A DNA stretch of 56,399 nt from an uncultured Lachnospiraceae bacterium. Its GTDB lineage: Bacteria; Bacillota; Clostridia; Lachnospirales; Lachnospiraceae. This document shows, piece after piece, positions 7,916 through 17,777 of the stretch. The notes under the pieces are model-generated. The model was not told where the DNA came from, made no database searches, and worked only from the letters and a program-made list of their open reading frames with translations. Made by a program: the position numbers and the translations under genes. The stretch spans positions 1-56,399 of the forward strand of contig CANQBX010000020.1 of assembly GCA_947589095.1 (NCBI GenBank). Direction: 5' to 3'. Position 1 is the stretch's first letter. Every line of letters starts with the position of its first letter.

Positions 7916-9730
7916 ATGCCAACGATAGACCAGAGCAGGATACGCAATTTCAGCATCATCGCCCACATCGACCACGGCAAATCCACGCTGGCCGACCGGA
8001 TCATCGAGATGACCGGTCTGCTGACCAGCCGGGAGATGCAGGCCCAGGTCCTTGACAACATGGAACTGGAGCGGGAGAGGGGCATCACGATCAAGGCCCA
8101 GGCCGTCCGCACCGTGTATAAGGCCAGGGACGGCGAGGAGTATATTTTCAATCTGATCGACACGCCGGGACATGTGGACTTTAACTATGAGGTGTCCCGA
8201 AGCCTGGCGGCCTGCGACGGCGCCGTGCTGGTGGTGGACGCCGCCCAGGGCATCGAGGCCCAGACCCTGGCTAACGTCTATCTGGCCCTGGATCATAACC
8301 TGGAAGTATTCCCGGTCATCAATAAGATCGACCTGCCGAGCGCCGAGCCGGACCGGGTGGCGGCCGAGATTGAGGACGTGATCGGGCTGGAGGCCCACGA
8401 CGCGCCGCGGATCTCTGCCAAGACCGGGCAGAATGTGGAGGATGTGCTGGAAGCGATCGTTGAGAAGATCCCGGCGCCGGAGGGCGATCCGGACGCGCCG
8501 CTTCGGTGCCTGATCTTTGATTCCATCTACGATTCTTATAAAGGCGTCATCGTGTTCTGCCGTGTCATGGACGGCACGGTGAAGAAGGGAACCGTGATCC
8601 GCATGATGGCTACCGGCGCCGAGGAGGAAGTCGTGGAGGTCGGTTATTTCGGCGCGGGCCAGTTTATACCCTGCGAAGAATTAAGCGCCGGAATGGTAGG
8701 TTATATCACGGCCAGCATCAAGAATGTGAAGGATACAGAGGTCGGCGACACGATCACCGACAGGGACCGGCCCTGCGCGGAGCCGCTGCCCGGTTATAAA
8801 AAGGTTACATCCATGGTCTACTGCGGCCTCTATCCGGCGGACGGCGCCCGCTACGGCGATCTGCGGGACGCGCTGGAGAAGCTCCAGCTCAATGACGCGT
8901 CCCTGTTCTACGAGCCGGAGACGTCGGTGGCGCTGGGCTTCGGCTTCCGCTGCGGTTTCCTGGGACTTCTTCATCTGGAGATCATCGAGGAGCGGCTGGA
9001 GCGGGAGTACAATCTGGATCTGGTCACCACGGCGCCCAGCGTGATCTACCGGATCCATAAGAAGAACGGGGATATGATCGAGCTGACGAACCCGTCCAAT
9101 ATGCCGGATCCGACCGAGATCGATTATATGGAGGAGCCGGTGGCCAGCGCCGAGATCATGGTGACCACCGAGTACGTGGGAGCCATCATGACGCTGTGCC
9201 AGGAGCGCCGCGGTGTGTATCTCGGCATGGAATATATGGAAGCTACCAGGGCGATCCTGCGGTACGACCTGCCGTTAAATGAGATCATTTACGATTTCTT
9301 CGACGCACTGAAATCCCGTTCACGGGGCTACGCGTCGCTGGACTATGAGGTGAAGGGCTACCAGAGGTCGGAGCTTGTGAAGCTGGACATTCTGGTGAAC
9401 CATGAATATATCGACGCGCTTTCCTTTATCGTACACGCGGAGTCGGCCTACGAGAGAGGCCGGAAAATGTGCGAGAAGCTGAAGGAAGAGATCCCGCGGC
9501 ATCTGTTCGAGATCCCGATCCAGGCGGCTATCGGCAGCAAGATCATCGCCCGCGAGACCGTGAAGGCCATGCGCAAGGATGTGCTGGCCAAGTGCTACGG
9601 CGGCGATATCACGCGGAAGAAGAAACTTCTTGAGAAGCAGAAGGAAGGCAAGAAGCGGATGCGCCAGATCGGTAATGTGGAGATCCCGCAGAAGGCGTTT
9701 ATGAGCGTGCTGAAGCTGGACGACGAGTGA
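7916..9730 (+). CDS. lepA: Elongation factor 4 (LepA GTPase)
   Basis: Translational GTPase that acts on the ribosome, linked to 30S assembly and back-translocation. The 604 residues fit the family. G1 is [14 protein letters not shown]3 is [12 protein letters not shown] and G4 is [11 protein letters not shown]. The C-terminal LepA-specific domain ends with [21 protein letters not shown], which is diagnostic. The RBS GAAAGGAA precedes ATG 7916. It has its own promoter at 7798 after the spoIIP gene. hemW follows, as in Bacillus. Confidence 0.97.
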   Translation: MPTIDQSRIRNFSIIAHIDHGKSTLADRIIEMTGLLTSREMQAQVLDNMELERERGITIKAQAVRTVYKARDGEEYIFNLIDTPGHVDFNYEVSRSLAACDGAVLVVDAAQGIEAQTLANVYLALDHNLEVFPVINKIDLPSAEPDRVAAEIEDVIGLEAHDAPRISAKTGQNVEDVLEAIVEKIPAPEGDPDAPLRCLIFDSIYDSYKGVIVFCRVMDGTVKKGTVIRMMATGAEEEVVEVGYFGAGQFIPCEELSAGMVGYITASIKNVKDTEVGDTITDRDRPCAEPLPGYKKVTSMVYCGLYPADGARYGDLRDALEKLQLNDASLFYEPETSVALGFGFRCGFLGLLHLEIIEERLEREYNLDLVTTAPSVIYRIHKKNGDMIELTNPSNMPDPTEIDYMEEPVASAEIMVTTEYVGAIMTLCQERRGVYLGMEYMEATRAILRYDLPLNEIIYDFFDALKSRSRGYASLDYEVKGYQRSELVKLDILVNHEYIDALSFIVHAESAYERGRKMCEKLKEEIPRHLFEIPIQAAIGSKIIARETVKAMRKDVLAKCYGGDITRKKKLLEKQKEGKKRMRQIGNVEIPQKAFMSVLKLDDE

Positions 9731-9934
9731 CAGGAACCGTCCGGGGAGCCAAGCTGGTGGAGTGCGGGTGGCGGAATCGGGCGGAAAGGTGAACCGTTAG
9801 GAAAGTCACAGCCGATCAATGCGATCGGGCGGTAAAAAATGATGGGGCCGGGCAGCCGCAGCTGATCGGCGCGGCGGAACAGTAAGAAAAGCCGGAAGAG
9901 ACGGAGCCGGACAGGGCAGAAAGGGGCGAAGAAG

Positions 9935-11098
9935 ATGCGAAGACCGCTTGAACTTTACATCCATATCCCTTTCTGCGTCCGCAAATGCCTTTACTGCGAT
10001 TTTCTGTCCCAGCCGGCCAGCGAGATGTCCCAGCACGGCTATGTGGAACAGCTTCTGGCCGAGATCGACCGGGAGAGCGGCTATTATCAGGGCTACGGCG
10101 TAGTCAGCGTCTATCTGGGCGGCGGTACGCCGTCGATCCTTAAGGCGGAGGATATCCGGGCGATCCTTGATAAAGTCCGGCAGTGCTTCTGTCTGGAGGC
10201 GGACGCGGAGATCACGATCGAGACCAATCCCGGAACGGCCAATCTGGACAAGCTGAAGGCGTTCGCGGACTGCGGCATCAACCGGATCAGTCTGGGACTC
10301 CAGACGGCGAATGATACGGAGCTGAAGACTCTGGGCCGTATCCATACATTTGACGAATTCTTAAAGACTTATCAGAGAGTCCGGCTGGCCGGGTTTACCA
10401 ATGTGAATGTAGACCTGATGTCTGCGCTTCCGGGACAGACCCTGGCGTCGTGGAAATCCACGCTGCGCCGGGTGCTGATGCTGAAGCCGGAGCATATTTC
10501 CGCCTACAGCCTGATGATCGAGGAGGGGACTCCGTTTTACGACATGTACCATGACCATCCGGAGCAGCTGCCCTCGGAGGAGGAAGACAGGGAGATGTAC
10601 TACGCGGCGCGCCAGATCTTAAAGGAGCATGGCCTGGAGCGCTATGAGATCTCCAACTACGCGCTGCCGGGATATGAATGCCGCCACAATATCGGTTACT
10701 GGACCGGCGTGGAGTATCTGGGCCTGGGCCTGGGAGCGTCGTCCTATCTGCAGGGGTTCCGCTTCCGCAATGAACCGGATCTGGATACATACCGGAAGAT
10801 CAATATGAAGGCGGACGACGCCGACTGGCGGCTCCATCAGGACATTACGGAGCTGTCGGAGAAGGACCGGATAGAGGAATTCATGTTTCTGGGACTTCGG
10901 ATGACGAAGGGCGTCTCCGGAAGCGAATTCCTGGAGCGGTTCGGACAGAATATGTGGAACGTATACAGCAAGGTGCTGCCGAAGCTCAGGGAGAATAAGC
11001 TGATCGAGGTGGAGAGCCCTTACATACGGCTGACGGATTTCGGAATGGATATCAGTAATTATGTGCTGAGCGAGTTCCTGCTGGATGAATACAAATAG
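9935..11098 (+). CDS. hemW: HemW-like radical SAM protein
   Basis: Radical SAM family protein related to oxygen-independent coproporphyrinogen III oxidase; HemW members are thought to deliver haem rather than to make it. It has 387 residues. The [4Fe-4S] motif is C14-x3-C18-x2-C21 in CVRKCLYCDF. The extra cysteine found two residues further in true HemN is absent, which favours HemW. The SAM-binding glycine motif YLGGGTPS and the HemN C-terminal domain with EEFMFLGLRMTKGVS are present. ATG 9935 has AAGGGGCGAAG upstream. The 204-base gap after lepA shows no gene. It converges with the DegV gene with only 20 bases between them. Confidence 0.92.
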   Translation: MRRPLELYIHIPFCVRKCLYCDFLSQPASEMSQHGYVEQLLAEIDRESGYYQGYGVVSVYLGGGTPSILKAEDIRAILDKVRQCFCLEADAEITIETNPGTANLDKLKAFADCGINRISLGLQTANDTELKTLGRIHTFDEFLKTYQRVRLAGFTNVNVDLMSALPGQTLASWKSTLRRVLMLKPEHISAYSLMIEEGTPFYDMYHDHPEQLPSEEEDREMYYAARQILKEHGLERYEISNYALPGYECRHNIGYWTGVEYLGLGLGASSYLQGFRFRNEPDLDTYRKINMKADDADWRLHQDITELSEKDRIEEFMFLGLRMTKGVSGSEFLERFGQNMWNVYSKVLPKLRENKLIEVESPYIRLTDFGMDISNYVLSEFLLDEYK

Positions 11099-11118
11099 GG
11101 CGTCACCGGCGGCCTGTG

Positions 11119-11997
11119 TTACCCCAGCTTCGGGCTGCACGAGCATCCGATCCCCAGCGCGCCGGGGCCGGTATGGCAGCAGATCCCCAGGGACAGATTG
11201 CCGCTCAGAACGTCGTGGCCCGGGAACGCGGCCCGGATCTCATCCGTCCATTCGGCGGTCTCCTCCGGCGTGGCGCTGGAGGCGGCCAGAAGATGGACCT
11301 TGCCGGCCTCATACGGCTCTTTAAAACGTGTTTCCAGGTCATGCTTAAGCGTTTCGATCATAAAATGCTTCGCCTTGATGAAGCCATGGCATTTCTTAAT
11401 GGCGTCCAGCTTCTCCGTGTCCAGCTGCAGGACCGGCTTAATATTCAGCAGAGTCCCGAGAGCTGCGGTAGCGGGAGTGATACGCCCGCCCCGTTTCAGG
11501 TATTCCAATGTCTGTACGCCGAGATAAATCACCATATCGGCTCTGTGCTTTTCCAGGGTTTCTCTGATCGCTTCCGCGGATTGTCCTTCCTTTATCAGCT
11601 CCAGCGCGTCCATGATCATCCGCACCAGAGGCGTGGACACGCGGCCGTGGTCTACGACCAGCACCCGGCCCTCGTAGGGTTCGTCGGCCGCCAGCGCCTG
11701 CGCCGCGGCGCAGGAACCGCTCAGACCGCTGCTGATCGGCATATAAAGGATCCTATCATAGATCCGCAAAGCCCGATCCCAGATCTCCATCACCGATGCC
11801 GGCGACGGCTGGGATGTGGTGACGGAAGCCCCGCTCTCCTGCAGACGGAAGAATTCCTCCCGGGTAATGGTGCTTTCTTCGTAATAGCATTCTTCATTTA
11901 CATAAAACGGCATGGGAAGAACCATGACGCCCAGCTTCTCCGCCAGATTCGGATCCATTCCGCTGTGGCTGTCCGTGACGATTCCGATCGAATTCAC
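11119..11997 (-). CDS. DegV family fatty-acid-binding protein
   Basis: DegV/FakB family protein; relatives bind a fatty acid and present it to the kinase FakA for incorporation into phospholipid. The 292 residues are typical. The N-terminus IGIVTDSHSGM and the later TSQPSP loop (lipid head-group contact in the family) are present, and the C-terminus carries the family's H-x-GPGALG pattern as CHTGPGALGIG. The start codon is GTG with GAGAGGGG upstream. No FakA gene lies in this window. The Cys-rich end (GIGCSCSPKLG) is slightly unusual. Confidence 0.9.
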   Translation of the reverse strand: MNSIGIVTDSHSGMDPNLAEKLGVMVLPMPFYVNEECYYEESTITREEFFRLQESGASVTTSQPSPASVMEIWDRALRIYDRILYMPISSGLSGSCAAAQALAADEPYEGRVLVVDHGRVSTPLVRMIMDALELIKEGQSAEAIRETLEKHRADMVIYLGVQTLEYLKRGGRITPATAALGTLLNIKPVLQLDTEKLDAIKKCHGFIKAKHFMIETLKHDLETRFKEPYEAGKVHLLAASSATPEETAEWTDEIRAAFPGHDVLSGNLSLGICCHTGPGALGIGCSCSPKLG

Positions 11998-12119
11998 GAT
12001 AAAAACCCCTCTCAGATCTTTTCAGCAAATGAAGCGGCGCCGCCATGGCCTGCAGGAAATCTCGTATGGCTCCGCCTCCGGCATATTCAAAGCATGTCGG
12101 AAATCTGCCCGTAAGCAAC

Positions 12120-12147
12120 AGTATAACATATCTCAGGAATATTTCAA
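12120..12147 (-). promoter_or_regulatory. Promoter for the DegV gene
   Basis: Minus strand TTGAAA (12147-12142), a 16-base spacer and TATACT (12125-12120). The leader would be about 115 nt. Confidence 0.5.
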
Positions 12148-12330
12148 TCCGTAAATTTCACGATTCCGACGATTCCGTCAGACGGATCGATCCGCCCGAT
12201 CGGACAGGTGGGAGAGAGCCTGGCGCTCGCGCCGCGCGGCAGGTGAGAGGCAGGCGGAAGTGAGAGAAAAGCAAAGGATTTTGTAAGAAATCTTCATATG
12301 CCTGTAATGGCAATTTCCGGCAGGAGGAGG

Positions 12331-12336
12331 TATAAT
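12331..12336 (+). promoter_or_regulatory. Candidate -10 for the lipoprotein gene
   Basis: Consensus TATAAT, but the -35 region 17 bases upstream (TGGCAA) matches poorly, so another factor or an activator may be needed. Confidence 0.4.
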
Positions 12337-12442
12337 AGGTAGGAACAGCGCGGAAATGCGACCGGGAAGGAATGGGACCGCGCCCGGCTGATCGAATAAT
12401 ATAGGAAGGCGCTGCCATCGCAGGCGGCGGATGGGGAATAAA

Positions 12443-13309
12443 ATGAGAAAAGGGAATTATGCTGTGCTGCTTGCCGCGGGACTGGCCGGGATCATGCTGG
12501 TTGCCGGCGGCTGCGGCCGGAACAGCGCGGCCGCGGCGGGATCTTCCGAGGAGAAGACGACAGCCGCGGAGACGATGGCTGTGGTGACGACAGCTGAGGA
12601 GACGACGGCGGAAGAAGCCGCCGCGGAGACTGGCGCGGCGGATATAACGGCGGCGCCCGGTACGGTGTGGTTTGACAAGGATACTATGACGGCCCACGGC
12701 GACATCGCCGATACCTCCACGACGGAGGCAGCGACGGCGCCGGCCGGCGAAGAGACGGATGCGGCGGCCCCTGTGAAGGTATGGGGCAGCATCGTCAGCG
12801 CGGAAGGCGATGCGAGCGCCGCGGATGAACAGGACGGGGCGTCTGCCGGAGGGATGATCACCGTGGACAATCAGTCGGACGTATCGTCTCCTGGAGAGAT
12901 GATCATTCATATCGATCCGGCCCATTCGGTGGTCGTGGACGCGGTGAACGGTCTGCCGGTGGAATTGTCTGACCTGGAAGAAGGGGAAAGCTTCGTGGCT
13001 TATCTCGGCCCGGCCATGACCATGTCGCTGCCGCCGCAGACGACGGCCTACGCGGTGATCGTGAAGATCCCGGAGGATTTTAAGGCGCCCGCATTCGTGT
13101 TTGCCGCCGGCGCGGTCGTAGATACGGACAACGGAAAGCTTCTGGACGCCCTCGGTGAGCAGGATTATATGCTGGCGGACGATGTGGAGGTATTGCCGTA
13201 TCGGACGCGGAACATCGTGACGCCGGACGATATTCACGACGGTTCCCGCTGTCTGATCTGGACGGATGAATACGATACGGTTACGAAGCTGGTGCTGTTC
13301 GCCGACTGA
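12443..13309 (+). CDS. Ala/Thr-rich lipoprotein, unknown function
   Basis: 288 residues, probably exported and lipid-anchored. A hydrophobic signal runs over residues 6-22 and a plausible lipobox VAGGC puts the acylated cysteine at 24. A long Ala/Thr/Glu-rich low-complexity linker follows (about 27-110), with repeated TTAEET-like units. The folded C-terminal part (about 130-288) contains VDNQSDVSSPGEMIIHIDP and ends DTVTKLVLFAD, which recall DUF-type beta domains of clostridial surface lipoproteins, but I do not recognise a family. ATG 12443 is preferred over ATG 12431 because GGGGAA lies upstream of it. Its role is unknown. Confidence 0.7.
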   Translation: MRKGNYAVLLAAGLAGIMLVAGGCGRNSAAAAGSSEEKTTAAETMAVVTTAEETTAEEAAAETGAADITAAPGTVWFDKDTMTAHGDIADTSTTEAATAPAGEETDAAAPVKVWGSIVSAEGDASAADEQDGASAGGMITVDNQSDVSSPGEMIIHIDPAHSVVVDAVNGLPVELSDLEEGESFVAYLGPAMTMSLPPQTTAYAVIVKIPEDFKAPAFVFAAGAVVDTDNGKLLDALGEQDYMLADDVEVLPYRTRNIVTPDDIHDGSRCLIWTDEYDTVTKLVLFAD

Positions 13310-13400
13310 CGGCAGGCGGAGTTTCCGGATGCGGAGAGGGCGCCGCTTACAGACGGCGCGGACCGCAGTACATTTTCAGATTGAAAAGGAGAATAACGTG

Positions 13401-14813
13401 ATGAACCGGTTAACGGAATCCAATCTGCTGCTGGCCGAGCAGCTGACCGAATCGATCCGAAAGGACTATGACGCCTGCGGAATCGCCGTGGCGATCGTGG
13501 ATAAGAATGGAGAGACCCAGTACCAGCGCTTCTGGGGCGTACGTGATCTTGAGACCGGCAGGGAGATCGACGGCGACACCATTTTCGGCATTGCCTCCGT
13601 GACCAAGTCTTTTACGACGATGGCGATCCTGCAGCTGGAGGAGAGAGGAATCTTAAGCATCGACGACCCTGTCAGCAAATATGTTCCGGAGTTTACGAAT
13701 AGGAATCAGAGCGCGCCGGTGCAGATCCGCCATCTGCTCAGCCACAGCGGCGGCTTCTTCCCGCAGCCCCGGATCCTGGTGGGGGATATCGCGAAGAAGA
13801 TGGGCCTGGATGAGAGTACGGACGGTGATTTCGCCTATCACGAGGGCCTGGCCGAAGAGGGCATCCGCCTGGTGGCCGGCCGTCTGGACAGCCTGACGGC
13901 GGAGAACGGCCTGAACGGCCGTCCCGGCGAGAATTACAGCTACTGCAACGACGGCTTCGCCGTGTTGTCGGACATTATCCGCCGCTATGGCGGAGAGAAG
14001 TCCTACGCGGCCTATCTGGTGAAGAATATCCTGAAGCCCCTGGGTATGGAACGCAGCTTCTGCGATTTCGTGCGGCCAAGCGTGGACGCGAACGCGGCGA
14101 CGCTTTACCAGAAGGCGGACGGCGTTATGAAGGGGCATCGGGATTATCACGACGACGCGTTTGTCCTGCACGGCGGCGGTTCCATGAAGTCTACGCTGAA
14201 TGACTTAAAGAAATATCTGACCATGTATCTGAACGAAGGGCGGTCGCCGGAAGGCGTGCGGGTCCTGAGCCAGTACCATGTGCGGGAGATGGTGAAGCCG
14301 CGGATCCCATGCAATACATTTGAGAACTATGGTTACGGTCTGGAGATCAAGCAGCTTGGAGATATGAAGGTAATTGAGCACGGCGGGAGCCTGCCGGGCG
14401 TTTCCTCGAATATCGCCTTCTCCTATGAGTCCGAGGCCGCGGTGATCGTTCTGTGCAATACGCTGGATGTGCCGGTCAGCGCTGTCTCCGACGCGTTCAT
14501 GAAGGCTTATAACGGGGATTGTCCGGTGAATACCAGGGCTCCGTGGCGGGAGACGGTCTGGAGCGCGGAGACGGTCCGCAAGGCGGCGGGACGGTATGTG
14601 TCCGGGGAAGGCACTGTGGTGGAACTCTATGAGAAGTCAGACGGACGGATCGGCGCCAGAACCGACGGCGAGGAGAAGCATATGATTCCTACCGGCCCGA
14701 AGACAGCGATCGTCCGTAATCCGTATACGGATACATTTGTGAAGCTCGTTGAGACGGAAGAGCGGGGGCTGTACGCGATCCAGTATGGCGGGCGGATGAT
14801 TCCGCGGGAATGA
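13401..14813 (+). CDS. Serine hydrolase of the beta-lactamase/class C family
   Basis: Penicillin-binding-protein-like hydrolase (PF00144 type); members are beta-lactamases, D,D-peptidases, esterases or D-aminopeptidases. It has 470 residues. The three active-site motifs are visible: S66-x-x-K69 (SVTK), Y181-C-N183, and H327-G-G in EHGGSLPG. There is no signal peptide, so it appears cytosolic, which argues against a classical beta-lactamase. The C-terminal 110 residues form a beta-rich domain as in D-aminopeptidase-like relatives. AAAAGGAG precedes the start; GTG 13398 is an alternative one codon upstream. The D-amino acid genes at the window start could be functionally related, but this is speculative. 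Confidence 0.85.
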   Translation: MNRLTESNLLLAEQLTESIRKDYDACGIAVAIVDKNGETQYQRFWGVRDLETGREIDGDTIFGIASVTKSFTTMAILQLEERGILSIDDPVSKYVPEFTNRNQSAPVQIRHLLSHSGGFFPQPRILVGDIAKKMGLDESTDGDFAYHEGLAEEGIRLVAGRLDSLTAENGLNGRPGENYSYCNDGFAVLSDIIRRYGGEKSYAAYLVKNILKPLGMERSFCDFVRPSVDANAATLYQKADGVMKGHRDYHDDAFVLHGGGSMKSTLNDLKKYLTMYLNEGRSPEGVRVLSQYHVREMVKPRIPCNTFENYGYGLEIKQLGDMKVIEHGGSLPGVSSNIAFSYESEAAVIVLCNTLDVPVSAVSDAFMKAYNGDCPVNTRAPWRETVWSAETVRKAAGRYVSGEGTVVELYEKSDGRIGARTDGEEKHMIPTGPKTAIVRNPYTDTFVKLVETEERGLYAIQYGGRMIPRE

Positions 14814-14865
14814 AGAGGGATGTGTTCCCAGTGCAAGCGGATGATACCGCAGGAATAAAGAAAAC

Positions 14866-14961
14866 TTGTCCCGGAAAGTCTGACAGGTATATAATGTTCT
14901 GCCTGCAATGGTATGAAACAAAAAGACATGTGCGGATGAATCGCGTTGCACATGTCTTTTT
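14866..14961 (+). ncRNA. Candidate short transcript: orphan promoter plus terminator
   Basis: TTGTCC (14866-14871), an 18-base spacer and TATAAT (14890-14895) lie 53 bases behind the serine hydrolase. An intrinsic terminator ends near 14961. With no gene between them, the unit would give an RNA of roughly 60 nt (about 14902-14961), mostly the terminator hairpin. It could be a small RNA or a chance promoter-like sequence. Confidence 0.3.
14920..14961. terminator. Bidirectional terminator, serine hydrolase / aroA
   Basis: AAAAAGACATGTGC (14920-14933) pairs perfectly with GCACATGTCTTTTT (14948-14961), giving a 14-bp stem with A and T tracts on both sides. It lies between convergent genes. Confidence 0.9.
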
Positions 14962-15001
14962 CTTGTTTAATAATACTCAGAACCGGGAATAAAGCGGCGG
15001 A

Positions 15002-16351
15002 TTACTTAATTAAATGCTTAAGATCCTCATAAAACTGCGGATAGGAGATATTCACGCACTCTGCCCCCAGAATCTCCGTCTCTCCGTCGGCGCACAGTCC
15101 GGTGACGGCAAATGTCATGGCGATCCGGTGGTCTAAGTGGCTGTCGATAACGGCCCCGTGAAGCGGCCGACCGCCGCGGATGATCATTCCGTCCTCGGTG
15201 GCAGTTACATCAGCGCCCATGGCGGTCAGATTTTCCACCATAACAGTGATGCGGTCGGATTCTTTCACCTTCAGCTCCGCCGCGTCGCGGATCACGGTTG
15301 TTCCGTCTGCGAAGCAGGCCATGGCGGCGATCATCGGCAGTTCGTCGATCAGCGTCGGGATGACGGCGCCTTCGATTACTGTGCCGTGAAGGGAAGAAGA
15401 GCGCACCAGAATGTCGGCCGTCGGCTCTCCGGAGCCGGCGCGTTCATTTAACAGCGTGATATTGCCGCCCATGTCGCGGATCACGTTTAGGATCCCGGCC
15501 CGGGTGGGATTGATCCCCACGTTTCGGATCAGGATCTCCGAATTGGGGGCCATCAGTCCCGCGCAGAGGAAGAACGCGGCGGAGGAAATGTCGCCGGGAA
15601 CCTCCACCAGATTGCCGTGAAGTTCTGTGGCGGGCCGGATCACGGCAGTGGCGCGGCCTGCAGGCTGCGGTTGGCCGGGCAGTTCAGCAATATTTGCGCT
15701 GCCGCAGGTGCCCGTCGCGTCCTCGATCTCCGTCCGCACATCCGCCCCGAAATAGTTCAGCAGGATCTCGCTGTGGTTCCTCGAAAGATACGGTTCCGTT
15801 ACTCTCGTCTCGCTGTCCGCGTAAAGCCCGGCCAGAAGGATCGCGGACTTTACCTGGGCCGAAGCTACCTTTGACGTATAGGAGATTCCGTGCAGCTTCC
15901 GTCCGCTGATCCGAAGCGGCGCGCAGCCGTTTCCGTTTACGCTCTCGATAGACGCGCCCATCCGAGACAGCGGCTCCATGATCCGTTTCATGGGGCGCTT
16001 TTGGATCGAGGCGTCGCCGGTCAGCGTCACGTCGAAATCCTGAGCCGCAAGGATCCCGGAGATCAGCCTGGTTGTGGTACCGCTGTTGCCGCAGTCCAGA
16101 ACCTCCGCGGGTCGCGTAAGTCCCCGCAGGCCTCTGCCGTGCACCAGGACCACGTCTCCCCGGTTCTCGATCTCGATCCCCATTTTCCGGAAGCAGGAGA
16201 TCGTGGACAGGCAGTCCGCGCCCTGCAGGTAATTGTGAATCTCCGTGGTTCCCTTCGCGATCGAGCCGAACATGACGCTTCTGTGGGAAATGGACTTGTC
16301 TCCCGGCACGGTAACCTCACCGTGCAACCCCTTGCACTCTACAAATTTCAT
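15002..16351 (-). CDS. aroA: EPSP synthase (3-phosphoshikimate 1-carboxyvinyltransferase)
   Basis: Sixth step of the shikimate pathway: joins shikimate 3-phosphate and phosphoenolpyruvate to EPSP. The 449 residues are slightly long for the family. The N-terminal VPGDKSISHRSVMFGSIA binds substrate; LDCGNSGTTTRLISGILA follows class II (Bacillus-like) spelling rather than the enterobacterial GNAGT form. DELPMIAAMACFADGTT and LKVKESDRI are further family motifs. AAAGGATA lies upstream of the ATG on the minus strand. It is the last gene of the aroF-tyrA-aroA operon, 114 bases after tyrA. Confidence 0.96.
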   Translation of the reverse strand: MKFVECKGLHGEVTVPGDKSISHRSVMFGSIAKGTTEIHNYLQGADCLSTISCFRKMGIEIENRGDVVLVHGRGLRGLTRPAEVLDCGNSGTTTRLISGILAAQDFDVTLTGDASIQKRPMKRIMEPLSRMGASIESVNGNGCAPLRISGRKLHGISYTSKVASAQVKSAILLAGLYADSETRVTEPYLSRNHSEILLNYFGADVRTEIEDATGTCGSANIAELPGQPQPAGRATAVIRPATELHGNLVEVPGDISSAAFFLCAGLMAPNSEILIRNVGINPTRAGILNVIRDMGGNITLLNERAGSGEPTADILVRSSSLHGTVIEGAVIPTLIDELPMIAAMACFADGTTVIRDAAELKVKESDRITVMVENLTAMGADVTATEDGMIIRGGRPLHGAVIDSHLDHRIAMTFAVTGLCADGETEILGAECVNISYPQFYEDLKHLIK

Positions 16352-16465
16352 AAAGGTTATATCCTTTCTTTCAATCGAATCGGATGCCTTCCGGCTTACA
16401 CGACCCGCCGCGGGACAGAGCCCGCCAGACAGGATTTTAGTCTGCCGGAGGATCCGCGCCGCATG

Positions 16466-17584
16466 CTACCGCATCAGTTCATAATGGTATTTCTCCAGAA
16501 CCTCCCAGGCCTGCTCCATCGCGCTCTGTTCATAGAATTCGATGCGCAGCGCCCCTTCGCCGTGTTCCCGGTTGTGATTGATCCCGATATTCTTGATGCT
16601 GATCCCCTTGGACGCCAGTATCACCGAAAGCGTCGAGATGGAACCTACCTCGTCGACGATGTCCACCGTGAAGGAATACTCCGGCGCGATGGCGCCGCGA
16701 GCCTTCTCGGAGAAGCTGTTCCGGTACTCCCGCGAGGAAGCGAACAGGTCATAGAGCGACTGCCCGTCCGCATGCTCCAGCTCCGCCGCGATATCCTCCA
16801 GCGAACGGATGTAGCGGCGCAGTATCTGCAGCAGGTTCTCCCGGTTGGTCACGCAGATCTGCTCCCACATCTCTGGAGAGGAGGAGGCGATCCTTGTGAT
16901 GTCCTTGAAGCCTCCTGCCGCCAGCCGTTTCATCATGCCGTCCCCGCCGTCGGAATCCTTGATCAGGTTCACCAGGCTGGACGCGATCACATGGGGAAGA
17001 TGGCTGATCCCGGCCGTGATCCGGTCGTGTCTGCGGTAATCGAGGATGATCGGGAGCGACCCGACGGTTTCCGCCACATTTACCAGGCGCTGTACATTCT
17101 CATCCGTGGAAACGGCGGTGGGAGTGACGATATAGTATGCGTTCTCCAGCAGATGATCGGTGGAATTCTCATATCCGGTCTTCTCCGAGCCGGCCATCGG
17201 ATGTCCGCCCACGAACACGTCCTCCATGCCGAGCCTTGTGACCTGTTCATGAATGTCGGTCTTCGTGCTGCCCACGTCCGTGACGATGGCGCCCGGCTTC
17301 AGAAACGGGCGGATCTGTTCCAGGTACGCCGCGTTATATTCCACCGGAGCGCACAGGAAAAGGATATCGCACAGCCGCAGCTCCTCGCCGACGCCGTCAA
17401 GGATCACGTCCACGACGCCGTCCGCCTTAGCCTGCTCCAGACGGGCGCGGGTTCGCATGTAAGCCATGACGGTCGCGTCCGGCTGCCGGCGCTTGATGCC
17501 CCTGGCGATGGATCCGCCGATAAGGCCAAGGCCGATGAAGCCGAAGATGGTATCTTTTTTGGGTGTAACAGCGATTGTATTCAT
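16466..17584 (-). CDS. tyrA: Prephenate dehydrogenase with ACT domain
   Basis: NAD-dependent oxidative decarboxylation of prephenate to 4-hydroxyphenylpyruvate in tyrosine synthesis. It has 372 residues. A Rossmann motif GLGLIGGSIARG sits near residues 17-28, then GGHPMAGSEKTG and the catalytic-histidine region ISHLPHVIAS. The C-terminal 75 residues form an ACT domain (VDIVDEVGSISTLSVILAS), usually the site of feedback binding by tyrosine. CAGGAGATTTT precedes the ATG on the minus strand. The order aroF-tyrA-aroA makes a compact branch-point operon. Confidence 0.95.
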   Translation of the reverse strand: MNTIAVTPKKDTIFGFIGLGLIGGSIARGIKRRQPDATVMAYMRTRARLEQAKADGVVDVILDGVGEELRLCDILFLCAPVEYNAAYLEQIRPFLKPGAIVTDVGSTKTDIHEQVTRLGMEDVFVGGHPMAGSEKTGYENSTDHLLENAYYIVTPTAVSTDENVQRLVNVAETVGSLPIILDYRRHDRITAGISHLPHVIASSLVNLIKDSDGGDGMMKRLAAGGFKDITRIASSSPEMWEQICVTNRENLLQILRRYIRSLEDIAAELEHADGQSLYDLFASSREYRNSFSEKARGAIAPEYSFTVDIVDEVGSISTLSVILASKGISIKNIGINHNREHGEGALRIEFYEQSAMEQAWEVLEKYHYELMR

Positions 17585-17673
17585 GCTGAAAATCTCCTGT
17601 TATGGTTTCGCGGAGGAAGCTCGCCTCCGGCGATAAAGAATTGGGCGCCGGATGGCTCTGTCCGATTCGGCAA

Positions 17674-17699
17674 GCCGCCTTGTCCGGCGGCAGTTTTTT
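17674..17699 (+). terminator. Orphan plus-strand terminator-like hairpin in the aroF-tyrA gap
   Basis: GCCGCC, loop TTGTCC, GGCGGC, AG, then TTTTTT. The geometry is that of a plus-strand terminator, yet the genes on both sides run on the minus strand. The same gap holds a direct repeat TATGCCGGCGAAAATGG / TATGCCGGCGAGAATGG near 17727 and 17759. Confidence 0.4.
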
Positions 17700-17777
17700 A
17701 TTCGGTCAGTCCTTAGGAAAGGCGGTATGCCGGCGAAAATGGGCTCATGCTCTCGCAGTATGCCGGCGAGAATGGCA

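Larger units (their letters stand above)
11998..12442. other. Divergent intergenic region, degV / lipoprotein
   Basis: 445 bases without a supported gene. It holds the outward promoters described separately, a GC-rich partly palindromic stretch around 12165-12210 (CCGTC / GACGG) and an 'ACGGATCGATCCG'-like dyad. I see no RNA gene or coding sequence in it. Confidence 0.6.

Noticed and set aside
15890-17716. 608-codon plus-strand frame opposite aroA/tyrA
   Set aside because: It spans two well-identified minus-strand genes and the gap between them; its translation has no recognisable motif.
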